Assembly (NCBI GenBank): GCA_040222855.1
Contig: JAVKCD010000025.1
Coordinates: 372,001 to 436,000, forward strand
Direction: 5' to 3'
DNA: 64,000 bases
DNA from: Phycisphaeraceae bacterium
GTDB taxonomy: Bacteria > Planctomycetota > Phycisphaerae > Phycisphaerales > Phycisphaeraceae
In this document: one piece after another, positions 29,064-39,423 of the stretch
Layout of the letters: each line of letters opens with the position of its first letter
Position numbering within the stretch: the stretch's first letter is position 1
Notes under the pieces: model-generated
What the model saw: the letters and a program-made list of their open reading frames with translations, nothing else
Database searches by the model: none
Told to the model about the DNA's origin: nothing
Made by a program: the position numbers and the translations under genes

Positions 29064-29573
29064 TTGTCGACCGAAGACCTGACGATGACCGAAGCGAGCA
29101 TTCCTGAAGTCCCGACCGTTCCTGAGGTCCCTTCCATTGTGGCCGCTGAGCCTCAGGCTGCTCCGGCACGCCCGGCGACGCCGGACGCGGGTGGATTCGT
29201 CTGGGGCACCGGTCGCCGAAAGACGTCGGTTGCACGTGTCCGTGTCAAGGCTGGCACGGGTGTGATCAAGGTCAACGACCGCGAGGTCGATGTCTACTTC
29301 ACGGAGCCTCAGCATCAGGCGGCCTGCCGGGCCCCGATCGAGGCGACCAACGCCAAGGGACTCGACGTTTTTGTGAAGGTTCATGGCGGGGGCATCACCG
29401 GCCAGGCGGGTGCGGTGCTGCTGGGTGTTGCTCGTGCTCTCAAGGGCTACGACCCTAGCTTTGAGGCGGTCCTTCGCGAGCGTAACTATCTCACTCGCGA
29501 TCCACGCGAAGTCGAGCGAAAGAAGTACGGCCAGGCTGGTGCTCGTCGCCGCTTCCAGTTCTCCAAGCGTTAA
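29064..29573 (+). CDS. rpsI: Small ribosomal subunit protein uS9 with N-terminal extension
   Basis: S9 lies in the 30S head with a C-terminal tail that reaches the P-site tRNA. The core begins at about residue 48 (WGTGRRKTSVARVRV) and ends with the classic KKYGQAGARRRFQFSKR. The first 45 residues are a Pro/Val/Glu-rich extension (IPEVPTVPEVPSIV) absent from most S9 proteins. The TTG at 29064 was chosen because GGAG lies 9 bases upstream; an ATG at 29085 would shorten the extension by only 7 residues. Its stop directly abuts the stop codon of the convergent kinase gene. Confidence 0.95.
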   Translation: MSTEDLTMTEASIPEVPTVPEVPSIVAAEPQAAPARPATPDAGGFVWGTGRRKTSVARVRVKAGTGVIKVNDREVDVYFTEPQHQAACRAPIEATNAKGLDVFVKVHGGGITGQAGAVLLGVARALKGYDPSFEAVLRERNYLTRDPREVERKKYGQAGARRRFQFSKR

Positions 29574-30488
29574 TCAGAGTTCGCTTGATTCAGTACCCCG
29601 AGTGCTCACCATGGCATCGACCTCTTCCCGAGTCGGGATGGCTTGCATTGCGCCTTGGCGTGTGACACACAAAGCCGCTGCGGCCGAAGCAATCTCCAGA
29701 CTCGACCGGATTGAGTTGGCCCGCGTTCTTTCGGCGATGAAGTATCCGATGAAGGTATCCCCAGCGGCTGTTGTATCCACGGCATCGGCTGGGAAGGCGT
29801 CGATCTGGATCACACCATCGGTATCGGCATAGATCACGCCGCGCTGGCCCAGGGTGATGATGACACGACCGGAGACCATATCACGCAGCCTGGGAACCAG
29901 GTCTCTGGCTCCGGGTTTGTTGATGAGCTGTTCGGCTTCGTGGTGATTGACGATGAGCAGGTCGATCTTCTTGAGATTGCAGCTACGGGCCGCGTCGTTC
30001 ATGGGCGCGGGGTTGAAGCAGATGGACATCCCACGCTCAGTCGCTGCGTCGATCGCGTAACCGATGTTGCTGATCTCATTCTGAAGCAGCAGGATCTCGT
30101 TTTCGTGAAACTGGTCGAGGACACCATCGATCTGTGCCCGCGTGATCCGTGCGTTCGCACCGGGGTCTACCACGATCGCGTTCTCACCGCGCCCGTCAAC
30201 CTGGATAAAGGCGGCACCGGTGCTGACGTCTGGATCAACTTCCACGTGACGGGTATCGACCTGCGCTTCTTTGAGTCTCTCGAGCAGCCAGACGCCGTCG
30301 GTCCCGACACGGCCAGCGTGACAGACCTGAGCGCCAGCGCGAGCCAGCGCGACCGACTGATTGGCACCCTTGCCGCCAGCGAAGGAGGCGGTGGTTCTAC
30401 AGCCCAGGGTTTCGCCGGGCTTCACGATGTGATCGACGCGCATCACTCGATCGAGATTGAGTGAGCCAAGGTTGAGGATTCGGATCAT
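29574..30488 (-). CDS. rbsK: Ribokinase-like PfkB-family sugar kinase
   Basis: A 304-residue carbohydrate kinase. The N-terminal PfkB signature region is visible (GSLNLDRVMRVDHIVKPGET, then SFAGGKGANQSVALARAGA), and the C-terminal catalytic motif DTTAAGDTFIGYF carries the base Asp. The pattern is closest to ribokinase, which phosphorylates ribose at O5, but no ribose transporter lies nearby, so the substrate is likely rather than shown. The ATG at 30488 overlaps the stop of the upstream membrane protein (ATGA), indicating coupling. The stop codon is directly adjacent to the rpsI stop. Confidence 0.85.
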   Translation of the reverse strand: MIRILNLGSLNLDRVMRVDHIVKPGETLGCRTTASFAGGKGANQSVALARAGAQVCHAGRVGTDGVWLLERLKEAQVDTRHVEVDPDVSTGAAFIQVDGRGENAIVVDPGANARITRAQIDGVLDQFHENEILLLQNEISNIGYAIDAATERGMSICFNPAPMNDAARSCNLKKIDLLIVNHHEAEQLINKPGARDLVPRLRDMVSGRVIITLGQRGVIYADTDGVIQIDAFPADAVDTTAAGDTFIGYFIAERTRANSIRSSLEIASAAAALCVTRQGAMQAIPTREEVDAMVSTRGTESSEL

Positions 30489-31180
30489 GCGGTTGCTGCC
30501 GGGGGTTTCGGCATCTCCGATCGCGGGGTGACATCTCGTGTGGTGCGCATATATCCGATGACCAGCAGCATGGTCGCGCCTGTCATTGTGATGGTGAGGA
30601 TCGCCGCTGCCCCGTAGAGCCCGGACCACCCGCTGAGAAGTGCTCGGAAGCTGCCGGTGCCAACAGCCAGATTCAGGTCTCTGACCATTGGCTCGGCGTG
30701 ATCGACTGTCGCCGAGATCAGCACGGTGGTGGGTTCCTGAACGCGAAACTGCCAACTGCCGTGCCCGGCCCGATCCGGCAACTCGTAGACATAAACGTCG
30801 GGGGTGGTTTCTTCGGGGTCGGCGAGTTGCTTGGCGAAGAGCGAGGGGTCCACCGTCGGCTCGCCCGCCAGCAGATCGGTTATGGCCAGGGGCTCGCCAG
30901 TTGCCATGTTCATGACCGAGCAGACCAGCGACTCTGGTCTGATTCTGGTTTCGCGCACTTGGGTTGGTGGGTGCTCGATATAGATCGTCCATAAGCCGGG
31001 GCGGTCAATCGTGATCTCAGCAGAGCCAGGGATCTCGATGCGAACGAACTCTTCGAGCATCTCTTTCACAGCGGCCTGAGCTTGCAGGACCTGGTTGATG
31101 AACATGCCCGCGCCGATAGCTCCGAGAGCCAGCGCCGCGACCAAATACACCATCGCCATGCCGTGTCGATTATGGTTCAT
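30485..31180 (-). CDS. Two-helix membrane protein with exported middle domain
   Basis: A 231-residue protein with no family that I recognise. A membrane segment lies at about residues 10-32 (MVYLVAALALGAIGAGMF) and another at about 183-210 (SGLYGAAAILTITMTGATML). Between them are about 150 residues, predicted extracytoplasmic, that start IEIPGSAEITIDRPGLWTIY and may be a beta-sandwich. The C-terminal tail is short and cytoplasmic. It lies 29 bases after gyrB and overlaps the ribokinase-like gene by 4 bases. Co-transcription with gyrB looks likely; the function is unknown. Confidence 0.6.
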   Translation of the reverse strand: MNHNRHGMAMVYLVAALALGAIGAGMFINQVLQAQAAVKEMLEEFVRIEIPGSAEITIDRPGLWTIYIEHPPTQVRETRIRPESLVCSVMNMATGEPLAITDLLAGEPTVDPSLFAKQLADPEETTPDVYVYELPDRAGHGSWQFRVQEPTTVLISATVDHAEPMVRDLNLAVGTGSFRALLSGWSGLYGAAAILTITMTGATMLLVIGYMRTTRDVTPRSEMPKPPAATA

Positions 31181-31209
31181 GCCGATATGGTAGGGGGCAT
31201 TGGATGGGT

Positions 31210-33789
<2,580 letters not shown>

Positions 33790-33932
33790 TCATAGAGAGG
33801 GCGCGATTCTGGCGGCTCTCGCTCCCCGACAAGGAAGGTTCACCAGAGCCTGCATTCTACCCGAAAGGCGAGGTTTTCTCTACTGCTCGTTAGTCGGGGT
33901 GAATTTATGTAAGTGCATGTAAAATATAGAAT

Positions 33933-33950
33933 TGCGTTTAGTTTAACGCA
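33933..33950 (-). terminator. Possible terminator after the TPR gene
   Basis: On the minus strand TGCGTT and AACGCA form a 6-bp stem with a 6-base loop, followed by an A/T-rich stretch (ATTCTATATTTT, 33921-33932). It lies 18 bases after the TPR gene and before gyrB. The rest of 33778-33968 is A/T-rich spacer, probably with the gyrB promoter (a TAGAAT-like -10), but no clear -35 is seen. Confidence 0.4.
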
Positions 33951-33968
33951 GTTGATAAAAGACGTTAT

Positions 33969-36900
33969 TCAGGGGTCAGCGAGGACTCCGGTTGAGCTCT
34001 TTTCGTCCGTGTCTTGAGCACCTTTGGAAAGGGGTGCCACGGCGGGCTGAGCCCCGCTGGAGACGGCATTGAGCTTCTCGACGAGGCGGGTCTCAAGGCC
34101 CTCTAACTCCCGATCTATGGGCCAGTCTTGCTCGCGCAGCATGTCGAGGGCTTCCCGCCAACGGGTCTGAGCCTCGTCGATCCGTCCGGATCTGAAGTAG
34201 GCATCGCCGAGATGATCGATGATGACCGGGTGCTGAGCGTCTTCCTGCTCCAACGCGCGCTCGAGCCACGCGACCGCAAGGTTCATGCGACCGAGTTTGT
34301 AGTAGGCCCAGCCGAGTGAATCGAGATAAGCACCGTTGTTCGGCTCACTCTGGATGGCTCGCTCGATCAACCGGATCGCTCGCTCCAGATTGCGCTTCCG
34401 GAGTACTAGGGTGTACCCGAGCAGGTTGGCTGATGGGCCGAAGTCGGGATCGGCTCGTAGCGACCGTTCGAGGGCATTGATTGACGACTCGTCATGCCCG
34501 GCCTGTGACAGGATCACCGCGTGCTGGTAGTGAAGAGCTGCCGCTTGAATCGGGAAAGCATCCGTTGCCAGCGTGATGGCTTTCATCGCTTCATCCAACG
34601 CTCCCTGCTCGATCAGCGACTCAATGAAGACGCGCCAAGGCAGGATGACCTGTTCGCTGTTGAGGTTGTCTTGCTGCATGACCTCCAACAGCAACGCTGG
34701 TTGGTTGGCCTGACCGTAGTGTCTTGCCAAGCCGAGGGTTCTGCTCATCCCGGGTGGTGAGAGCAGCAGCAAGCGTTCCAGAGTGCTCCGCAATCGCTCG
34801 ACTTGGCCCGTCTTCCGGTAGTACGCGAAAGCGCCGCGCAGCAGGTTCAAGTCGTCAGGCGTATGGTTTAGCCGCTTGTCGAGAAGGGTGTTTCCGTCAG
34901 TGATTCGTTGCTGCTGTGCGTAGAGGTCAAGCATCGCCCGCAGCGCGCTCGGCTCATCAGGTTGTTGGCGAAGCAGTTCGGTCAGGATGACCTCGGCGCG
35001 TTCGAACTGTTTGCGTGTGGCGTGCCACTGGGCCAGCTTGATCCTCGCCGTCGGGCTTTCGGGCAGAGCGGTCAGGACCCGGCGCATCAGGTTGACCCAG
35101 CGTACGCCTGCTTCGCTGTCGCCTTGTCGTTGCTCGTAGATCACAAACAAGGCGAGATAGAGGCGTTCATCCGTGTCATGCCGAGTCAGTGAGTCCAGCA
35201 GCACTTCTTCTGCGCCCTGCGAATCACCCAGTCCGAGCAGCACCTTGCTACGCTGAAGATCGAGCTCAACTCCGGCCAGTCCGGAAACCCGGGCGCGATC
35301 GAGAACCGCGATGGCATCCTGCGGCCGGCCCTGCGCCAGCCGTAGTGCGGATATCACCGCCATCAGCTCAGCCGACTCGTTGGCATCAACATTCTTGAGC
35401 AATGTTTCAGCCTGATCGAGTTGCTGACGGACGATGTTGAGTTGGACCAAGGCTACCCGTGCTGGGTCCAAGTCTGGGTCCAACTCGAGGGCTTCGGATA
35501 GCTCTTGCATGGCCTGTGCGTTACGCCCGGGCAGCTCAAGCATCAGAAAGCCGCGCAACATGCGTGCGACAGCGTGTTCACGCTCGTCCGACCACTCGAT
35601 GATGCCGAGTTGCTCTGTGACCCTGGATCGGTCGCCGATCGAATCCGATACCCAATCCAGTGCCGCAGCGGGTTTCGCGTAGCCCGAGATGGCCATGCGC
35701 ACAGTCAGCCGGAGTGCCTCCTCCAGGTCTACATCGACTGCGTTATCAGCTCCGTCGGGAACCAGCACTTCGCGGATCAGATACTCAAAGACTTGCGTCG
35801 CTTGTGGATGCGACCGCAGGTGCTCTGTGAGTAGTTGTTTGGCCTCTGACGAGGGTAGAGCGCGAGCCAGAGCGATCACCATGGCATCACTCTGGCCGCT
35901 GCGCTCATAGGCTCGCTTGAGTCTGGCCAGAAGATCATCGTCACCGGCCCCGACTCGGAACAAGTATCCAGCTAACTCAAGGAGTCGATCATCATCCGGT
36001 CGATCATCGAACGCAGCGGCCAGCCGGTTACGCGCCTGCTGCGGCTCGTCCATGAGGAGTTCGGTCCAGAGCAGGCGTACCAGAAGGTCGTCCTGATCTC
36101 GCCGACCCAGCGGGGCGGAACCGACTAGCGCGGCTTCGGCAGAACGGACGTAGTCCTTCATCGCGTCATCGGCGAGACCGAGGCGGTGCGCCGCATCACC
36201 CAACTCACGCCAGACCAGCGGTCGTGTCAGAGCCATCGTGCGCGCGAGATTATCCAGCGGGTTCGAGCGAGGCGGGAGATTAGGCGGATACAGATCATCG
36301 GCCAGGGCTTCACGAGCCGCCACCAGATGCTGATCCCTGAGCAATGTCTGACCCAACAGTCTGGAGACAATGATCCTGATCGCGGGATCAGGCGCGGGGT
36401 CTTCTTTCAGCAACGCCTTGAGGTGACCGGCAATAGCGAGCGTCTGTGCGTGGTCGTTTTCATCGGCACTGAGTCGCAGCAGCAACAGCAAGGAAGAAAG
36501 GCGATCGGGGTCAGCTGCAATCGCCTCGCGGGCGTACCGCTGGGCCGCGGCCGCGCTTCCGGAGCCTGCATAGATCCGCGCGAGCAGCTCGTGAAAAGCA
36601 GGCTCATTTGGGGCCATCCGGGTTGCTGTGAGTAGCCGCGGAATCGCGTCGAAGGGCCGACCATCCAGCCACGCTTCGCGCGCCGCCACATAGGCGTGCT
36701 GCGCGGCCCGTGGCGGCTCCAGCCCGGGAGCCGGTGCGACCTCCTGGCGAAGATAGCTCGGTTCTGGAACAGAAGCCAGGACCTCTTCGAGGGTCATCAG
36801 CGCCCGCTGGCGATTCTCACCCTCCAGTGGTTGGACGGAATCCAGCCTGAGGCCGGGCGGGAGAGGGATCGATGCCTGACCCAGAACGGCTGGGCCGCAA

Positions 36901-36977
36901 TACATCAGCACCGCCATCGGGCCGAACCACCGGAGTCGAAGGAAGAACATCAGGATGCCAGCGGGCGGTGTACGCAT
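33969..36977 (-). CDS. Exported tetratricopeptide-repeat protein
   Basis: A 1002-residue protein with an N-terminal signal or anchor sequence (WFGPMAVLMYCGPAVLGQA). The remainder is almost entirely alpha-helical with many TPR units. Clear examples near the C-terminus are NNGAYLDSLGWAYYKLGRMN and HPVIIDHLGDAYFRSGRIDE, and FHELLARIYAGSGSAAAAQR lies near the N-terminus. It is probably a periplasmic or outer-membrane scaffold; no enzymatic motif is seen. It is the last gene of the nusA-infB run, 14 bases after hisG. Confidence 0.8.
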   Translation of the reverse strand: MRTPPAGILMFFLRLRWFGPMAVLMYCGPAVLGQASIPLPPGLRLDSVQPLEGENRQRALMTLEEVLASVPEPSYLRQEVAPAPGLEPPRAAQHAYVAAREAWLDGRPFDAIPRLLTATRMAPNEPAFHELLARIYAGSGSAAAAQRYAREAIAADPDRLSSLLLLLRLSADENDHAQTLAIAGHLKALLKEDPAPDPAIRIIVSRLLGQTLLRDQHLVAAREALADDLYPPNLPPRSNPLDNLARTMALTRPLVWRELGDAAHRLGLADDAMKDYVRSAEAALVGSAPLGRRDQDDLLVRLLWTELLMDEPQQARNRLAAAFDDRPDDDRLLELAGYLFRVGAGDDDLLARLKRAYERSGQSDAMVIALARALPSSEAKQLLTEHLRSHPQATQVFEYLIREVLVPDGADNAVDVDLEEALRLTVRMAISGYAKPAAALDWVSDSIGDRSRVTEQLGIIEWSDEREHAVARMLRGFLMLELPGRNAQAMQELSEALELDPDLDPARVALVQLNIVRQQLDQAETLLKNVDANESAELMAVISALRLAQGRPQDAIAVLDRARVSGLAGVELDLQRSKVLLGLGDSQGAEEVLLDSLTRHDTDERLYLALFVIYEQRQGDSEAGVRWVNLMRRVLTALPESPTARIKLAQWHATRKQFERAEVILTELLRQQPDEPSALRAMLDLYAQQQRITDGNTLLDKRLNHTPDDLNLLRGAFAYYRKTGQVERLRSTLERLLLLSPPGMSRTLGLARHYGQANQPALLLEVMQQDNLNSEQVILPWRVFIESLIEQGALDEAMKAITLATDAFPIQAAALHYQHAVILSQAGHDESSINALERSLRADPDFGPSANLLGYTLVLRKRNLERAIRLIERAIQSEPNNGAYLDSLGWAYYKLGRMNLAVAWLERALEQEDAQHPVIIDHLGDAYFRSGRIDEAQTRWREALDMLREQDWPIDRELEGLETRLVEKLNAVSSGAQPAVAPLSKGAQDTDEKSSTGVLADP

Positions 36978-36991
36978 ACGCGTATCGTTGC

Positions 36992-37876
36992 TTAGGGAAT
37001 GACCTTGTTCAAGGGATAGCTGAAAATCGCTGTGGCGCCGGCTCGCTTGAGCTGCGGGACGAGTTCTCGCTCAACCCGGGCTTCAACGATGATTTCGATC
37101 GCCACCCAATTGCGATCTGCGAGCTCATTGACCGTCGGTGACTGCGCCGCGGGGAGGATCGAAAGAACGGCCTCAAGATCACGACGCTGGGCATTGAGCT
37201 TCAGGCCGACTTGAGAACGCGCGAGGATCGCTCCCTGCAACAGCACCGAAAGGTCCTCAATCTTTCTACGCTTTTTGGGGTCTTCCCAGCTCTGCTTGTT
37301 CGCGACAAGCCGGGTTGTCGAGGTCATCAGGGTATCGATCACCCGCAGCTTGTTGGCGCGAAGCGATGAGCCGGTCTCGGTGACATCGACGATCGCATCC
37401 ACCAGCCGGGCCTTGACTTCGGTAGCACCCCAGCTGAACTCCACTTTCTTGACGGGGATGTTTCGCTCCTGGAAGTATCTGCGCGTTGTCTGCAGCAACT
37501 CCGTAGCGATGATCCCGCCCGCGAGGTCCTCGGGTTTCTGATACGAAGATTCCTCAGGGACCGCGAGCACCCAGCTCACCGGCTTGCCGGTCGCCTTGGA
37601 ATAGACCAGTTCGCAAACCTCGTGGACATCAGACTGATTCTCGACGACCCAGTCGTGTCCTGTAATTCCCAGGTCGATCACGCCGTCCTCGACGTAGCGC
37701 GACATCTCCTGGGCACGGAACAGAATCGCGGACAGCTCCGGGTCATCCACGGAGGGGAAGTACGAACGATCGCGGACCATCACCTTGTAGCCGGCACGCT
37801 CGAACAGGTTCAGTGTGGAGTCCTGAAGACTCCCTTTAGGGAGTCCGATCTTCAAGAGGGGTTGGGGCTGGGTCAT
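36992..37876 (-). CDS. hisG: ATP phosphoribosyltransferase, long form
   Basis: HisG condenses ATP and PRPP in the first step of histidine synthesis. At 294 residues this is the long form with a C-terminal ACT-like regulatory domain, so it should not need HisZ. Motifs include LKIGLPKGSLQDSTLNLFE at the N-terminus, DLGITGHDWVVEN, and the PRPP-binding segment IVDVTETGSSLRANKLRVID. The ending VPQLKRAGATAIFSYPLNKV is the usual HisG C-terminus. No other his genes are adjacent; instead it sits within the nusA-infB-rbfA run, 13 bases after the HhH-like gene. Confidence 0.95.
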   Translation of the reverse strand: MTQPQPLLKIGLPKGSLQDSTLNLFERAGYKVMVRDRSYFPSVDDPELSAILFRAQEMSRYVEDGVIDLGITGHDWVVENQSDVHEVCELVYSKATGKPVSWVLAVPEESSYQKPEDLAGGIIATELLQTTRRYFQERNIPVKKVEFSWGATEVKARLVDAIVDVTETGSSLRANKLRVIDTLMTSTTRLVANKQSWEDPKKRRKIEDLSVLLQGAILARSQVGLKLNAQRRDLEAVLSILPAAQSPTVNELADRNWVAIEIIVEARVERELVPQLKRAGATAIFSYPLNKVIP

Positions 37877-37889
37877 GATCTCTGTTTCG

Positions 37890-38654
37890 TCAGGCGCTCG
37901 CCTGCTTGCTGCTTTTCTTCTTGGTTTTCTTGGTCGTCTTCGCTGCGGCCTTGCTTTCCTGGCTGTGGTTACTCACCGCCAGTTTCAACGCCTCATCCGC
38001 AGCGACCGAAGCCACCGCAGGTGCGTGCGCCGTTACGACATCAGTCGGCCATTTCTGCTGACGATCCGAAGCCCCCTGGATGGCCAGATAGGCAGCAAGC
38101 GTGTCGGCCGCTTTGACCTGCCTAAGGAGGATCGACTCCATCTCACCGGGTGATGCTGACTCGTGGACCACACTTCCCTTGGCGAGTAAGGACACCGTAC
38201 GATCATCCACCGGGAAGGCATGCCCGCCAAAGGTCAGCAGCATCACGCGGGCAGCCACGAACGGGACCATGCCGGGCAGCGTGTCGAGATAGTGACGTTG
38301 ATCTTTTTTCGCCGACGCCTCGATGGACTTCATCGACACCGCGTGTTCGCGGACAAACAGTTCGTTGAGGACCTCGATCATCCGTGCGACCCGTTCCTGA
38401 GCGAAGGGGTAATCGGTCCCGACCAGCTCGACTATCTGGACCTCATTGCTCACACGCAGCTCATTGATGTCCACCATCACCGACATGATTCGTCCCAGCG
38501 CGTCTTCTGCTTCGGTCTGCGTTGCACGCCAGTGCAGGAACGAGAAGACCACCTGAGTGATCGGGTCAAAAGGGTCCGGCTCCGGAGCACTCTTGGCTTT
38601 AAGAGACTTCTTGAGCAGGGCCTGCCAGGCTTTTTCGTCAAACTCGAGCTTCAA
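37890..38654 (-). CDS. Endonuclease III-like HhH-GPD fold protein, apparently without catalytic Lys
   Basis: A 254-residue protein. The middle segment (LDTLPGMVPFVAARVMLLTF, then HAFPVDDRTVSLLAKG) looks like the helix-hairpin-helix and Asp loop of the endonuclease III/MutY superfamily. There the family pattern is LPGVGRKTA followed by VDTHV. The Lys of the hairpin is replaced, while the Asp is kept. The C-terminal four-Cys iron-sulfur loop is absent. The C-terminal 30 residues are Lys/Ala/Ser-rich (AAAKTTKKTKKKSSKQ). It may bind DNA without glycosylase activity, or act on other DNA. The start is TTG at 38654, overlapping the rbfA stop. Confidence 0.65.
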   Translation of the reverse strand: MKLEFDEKAWQALLKKSLKAKSAPEPDPFDPITQVVFSFLHWRATQTEAEDALGRIMSVMVDINELRVSNEVQIVELVGTDYPFAQERVARMIEVLNELFVREHAVSMKSIEASAKKDQRHYLDTLPGMVPFVAARVMLLTFGGHAFPVDDRTVSLLAKGSVVHESASPGEMESILLRQVKAADTLAAYLAIQGASDRQQKWPTDVVTAHAPAVASVAADEALKLAVSNHSQESKAAAKTTKKTKKKSSKQASA

Positions 38655-39082
38655 GGCTGATCCTCGGGTAGGGGGGTGTTGGGTTCATATCCGGGCTGCG
38701 ATTGCTCATCACCATCAGATGCACGCATCGCTTCGACGCCGGTTCGTTCTTCGGCCTCGCGGATGGCAGCAAGCACTTCCGCTTGTTTCTTGAGCATCTC
38801 ATCCAGTCGGAAGATCAGCTTGGGCACATGCTTGAGGGTCACCTTCTGCCGCACCAGGTCATGGATATGTCTGGCCGCGTGGTTGAGTCCCGCGACCGAT
38901 GTTGCGCCATGCTCCTCGGGCAGGACCGAGATATAAATGAAGGCCTGCGACATGTCAGGCGTCACCTCGATCCGTGTAATGCTGGTCAGCCCGCTGATCC
39001 GCGGATCGGCCAGTCCACGCTGCAGCACCTCCGAAATCGATCGGCGGAGCAACGAAGCAACCTGGGCAAGACGATGGCTCAA
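38651..39082 (-). CDS. rbfA: 30S ribosome-binding factor A
   Basis: RbfA helps the 30S subunit mature 16S rRNA and is important in the cold. The 143-residue product starts with MSHRLAQVASLLRRSISEVL and has the KH-like core (DPRISGLTSITRIEVTPDMS, then LRRR-free segment HVPKLIFRLDEMLKK). The C-terminal 30 residues are acidic and disordered. The start is TTG at 39082. It overlaps the next gene by 4 bases and follows ylxP by 24. Confidence 0.93.
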   Translation of the reverse strand: MSHRLAQVASLLRRSISEVLQRGLADPRISGLTSITRIEVTPDMSQAFIYISVLPEEHGATSVAGLNHAARHIHDLVRQKVTLKHVPKLIFRLDEMLKKQAEVLAAIREAEERTGVEAMRASDGDEQSQPGYEPNTPLPEDQP

Positions 39083-39106
39083 CGGTTCAGTATCTCAATC
39101 TGGGGC

Positions 39107-39397
39107 TTAGTGCCCTGAAATAATCTCAATCTTGTGGTCTCGGAGCACATACCCGTGACCTCGCTGTACCCAGTCGACCAGCTTGTCGAGCACGCTCTGG
39201 GCGACCTGAACACTCGAGGTCACCATCGCAACGCCAAGGATTGCGATCCGATGCTCATCCTGCCGATCGATCTCCGCCACACTCACGCGGTGCTCGTGAT
39301 GGAGCTTATCCTTGAGGCTCCGGACCACGCGGCGTTTATCCTTAAGCGACATCGCTCCATCGATCGCGAGTTCGAGTTGAAGAATGCCAACAACCAT
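39107..39397 (-). CDS. YlxP-like DUF503 protein
   Basis: A 96-residue small protein of the DUF503/YlxP family (MVVGILQLELAIDGAMSLKD, then KRRVVRSLKDKLHHEHRVSV). YlxP is often found between infB and rbfA, as here, and is linked to ribosome maturation in some bacteria. Length and start are typical. It lies 26 bases after infB. Confidence 0.9.
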   Translation of the reverse strand: MVVGILQLELAIDGAMSLKDKRRVVRSLKDKLHHEHRVSVAEIDRQDEHRIAILGVAMVTSSVQVAQSVLDKLVDWVQRGHGYVLRDHKIEIISGH

Positions 39398-39423
39398 GGT
39401 CGGGTACCAAGTGGCCTGAGCAA

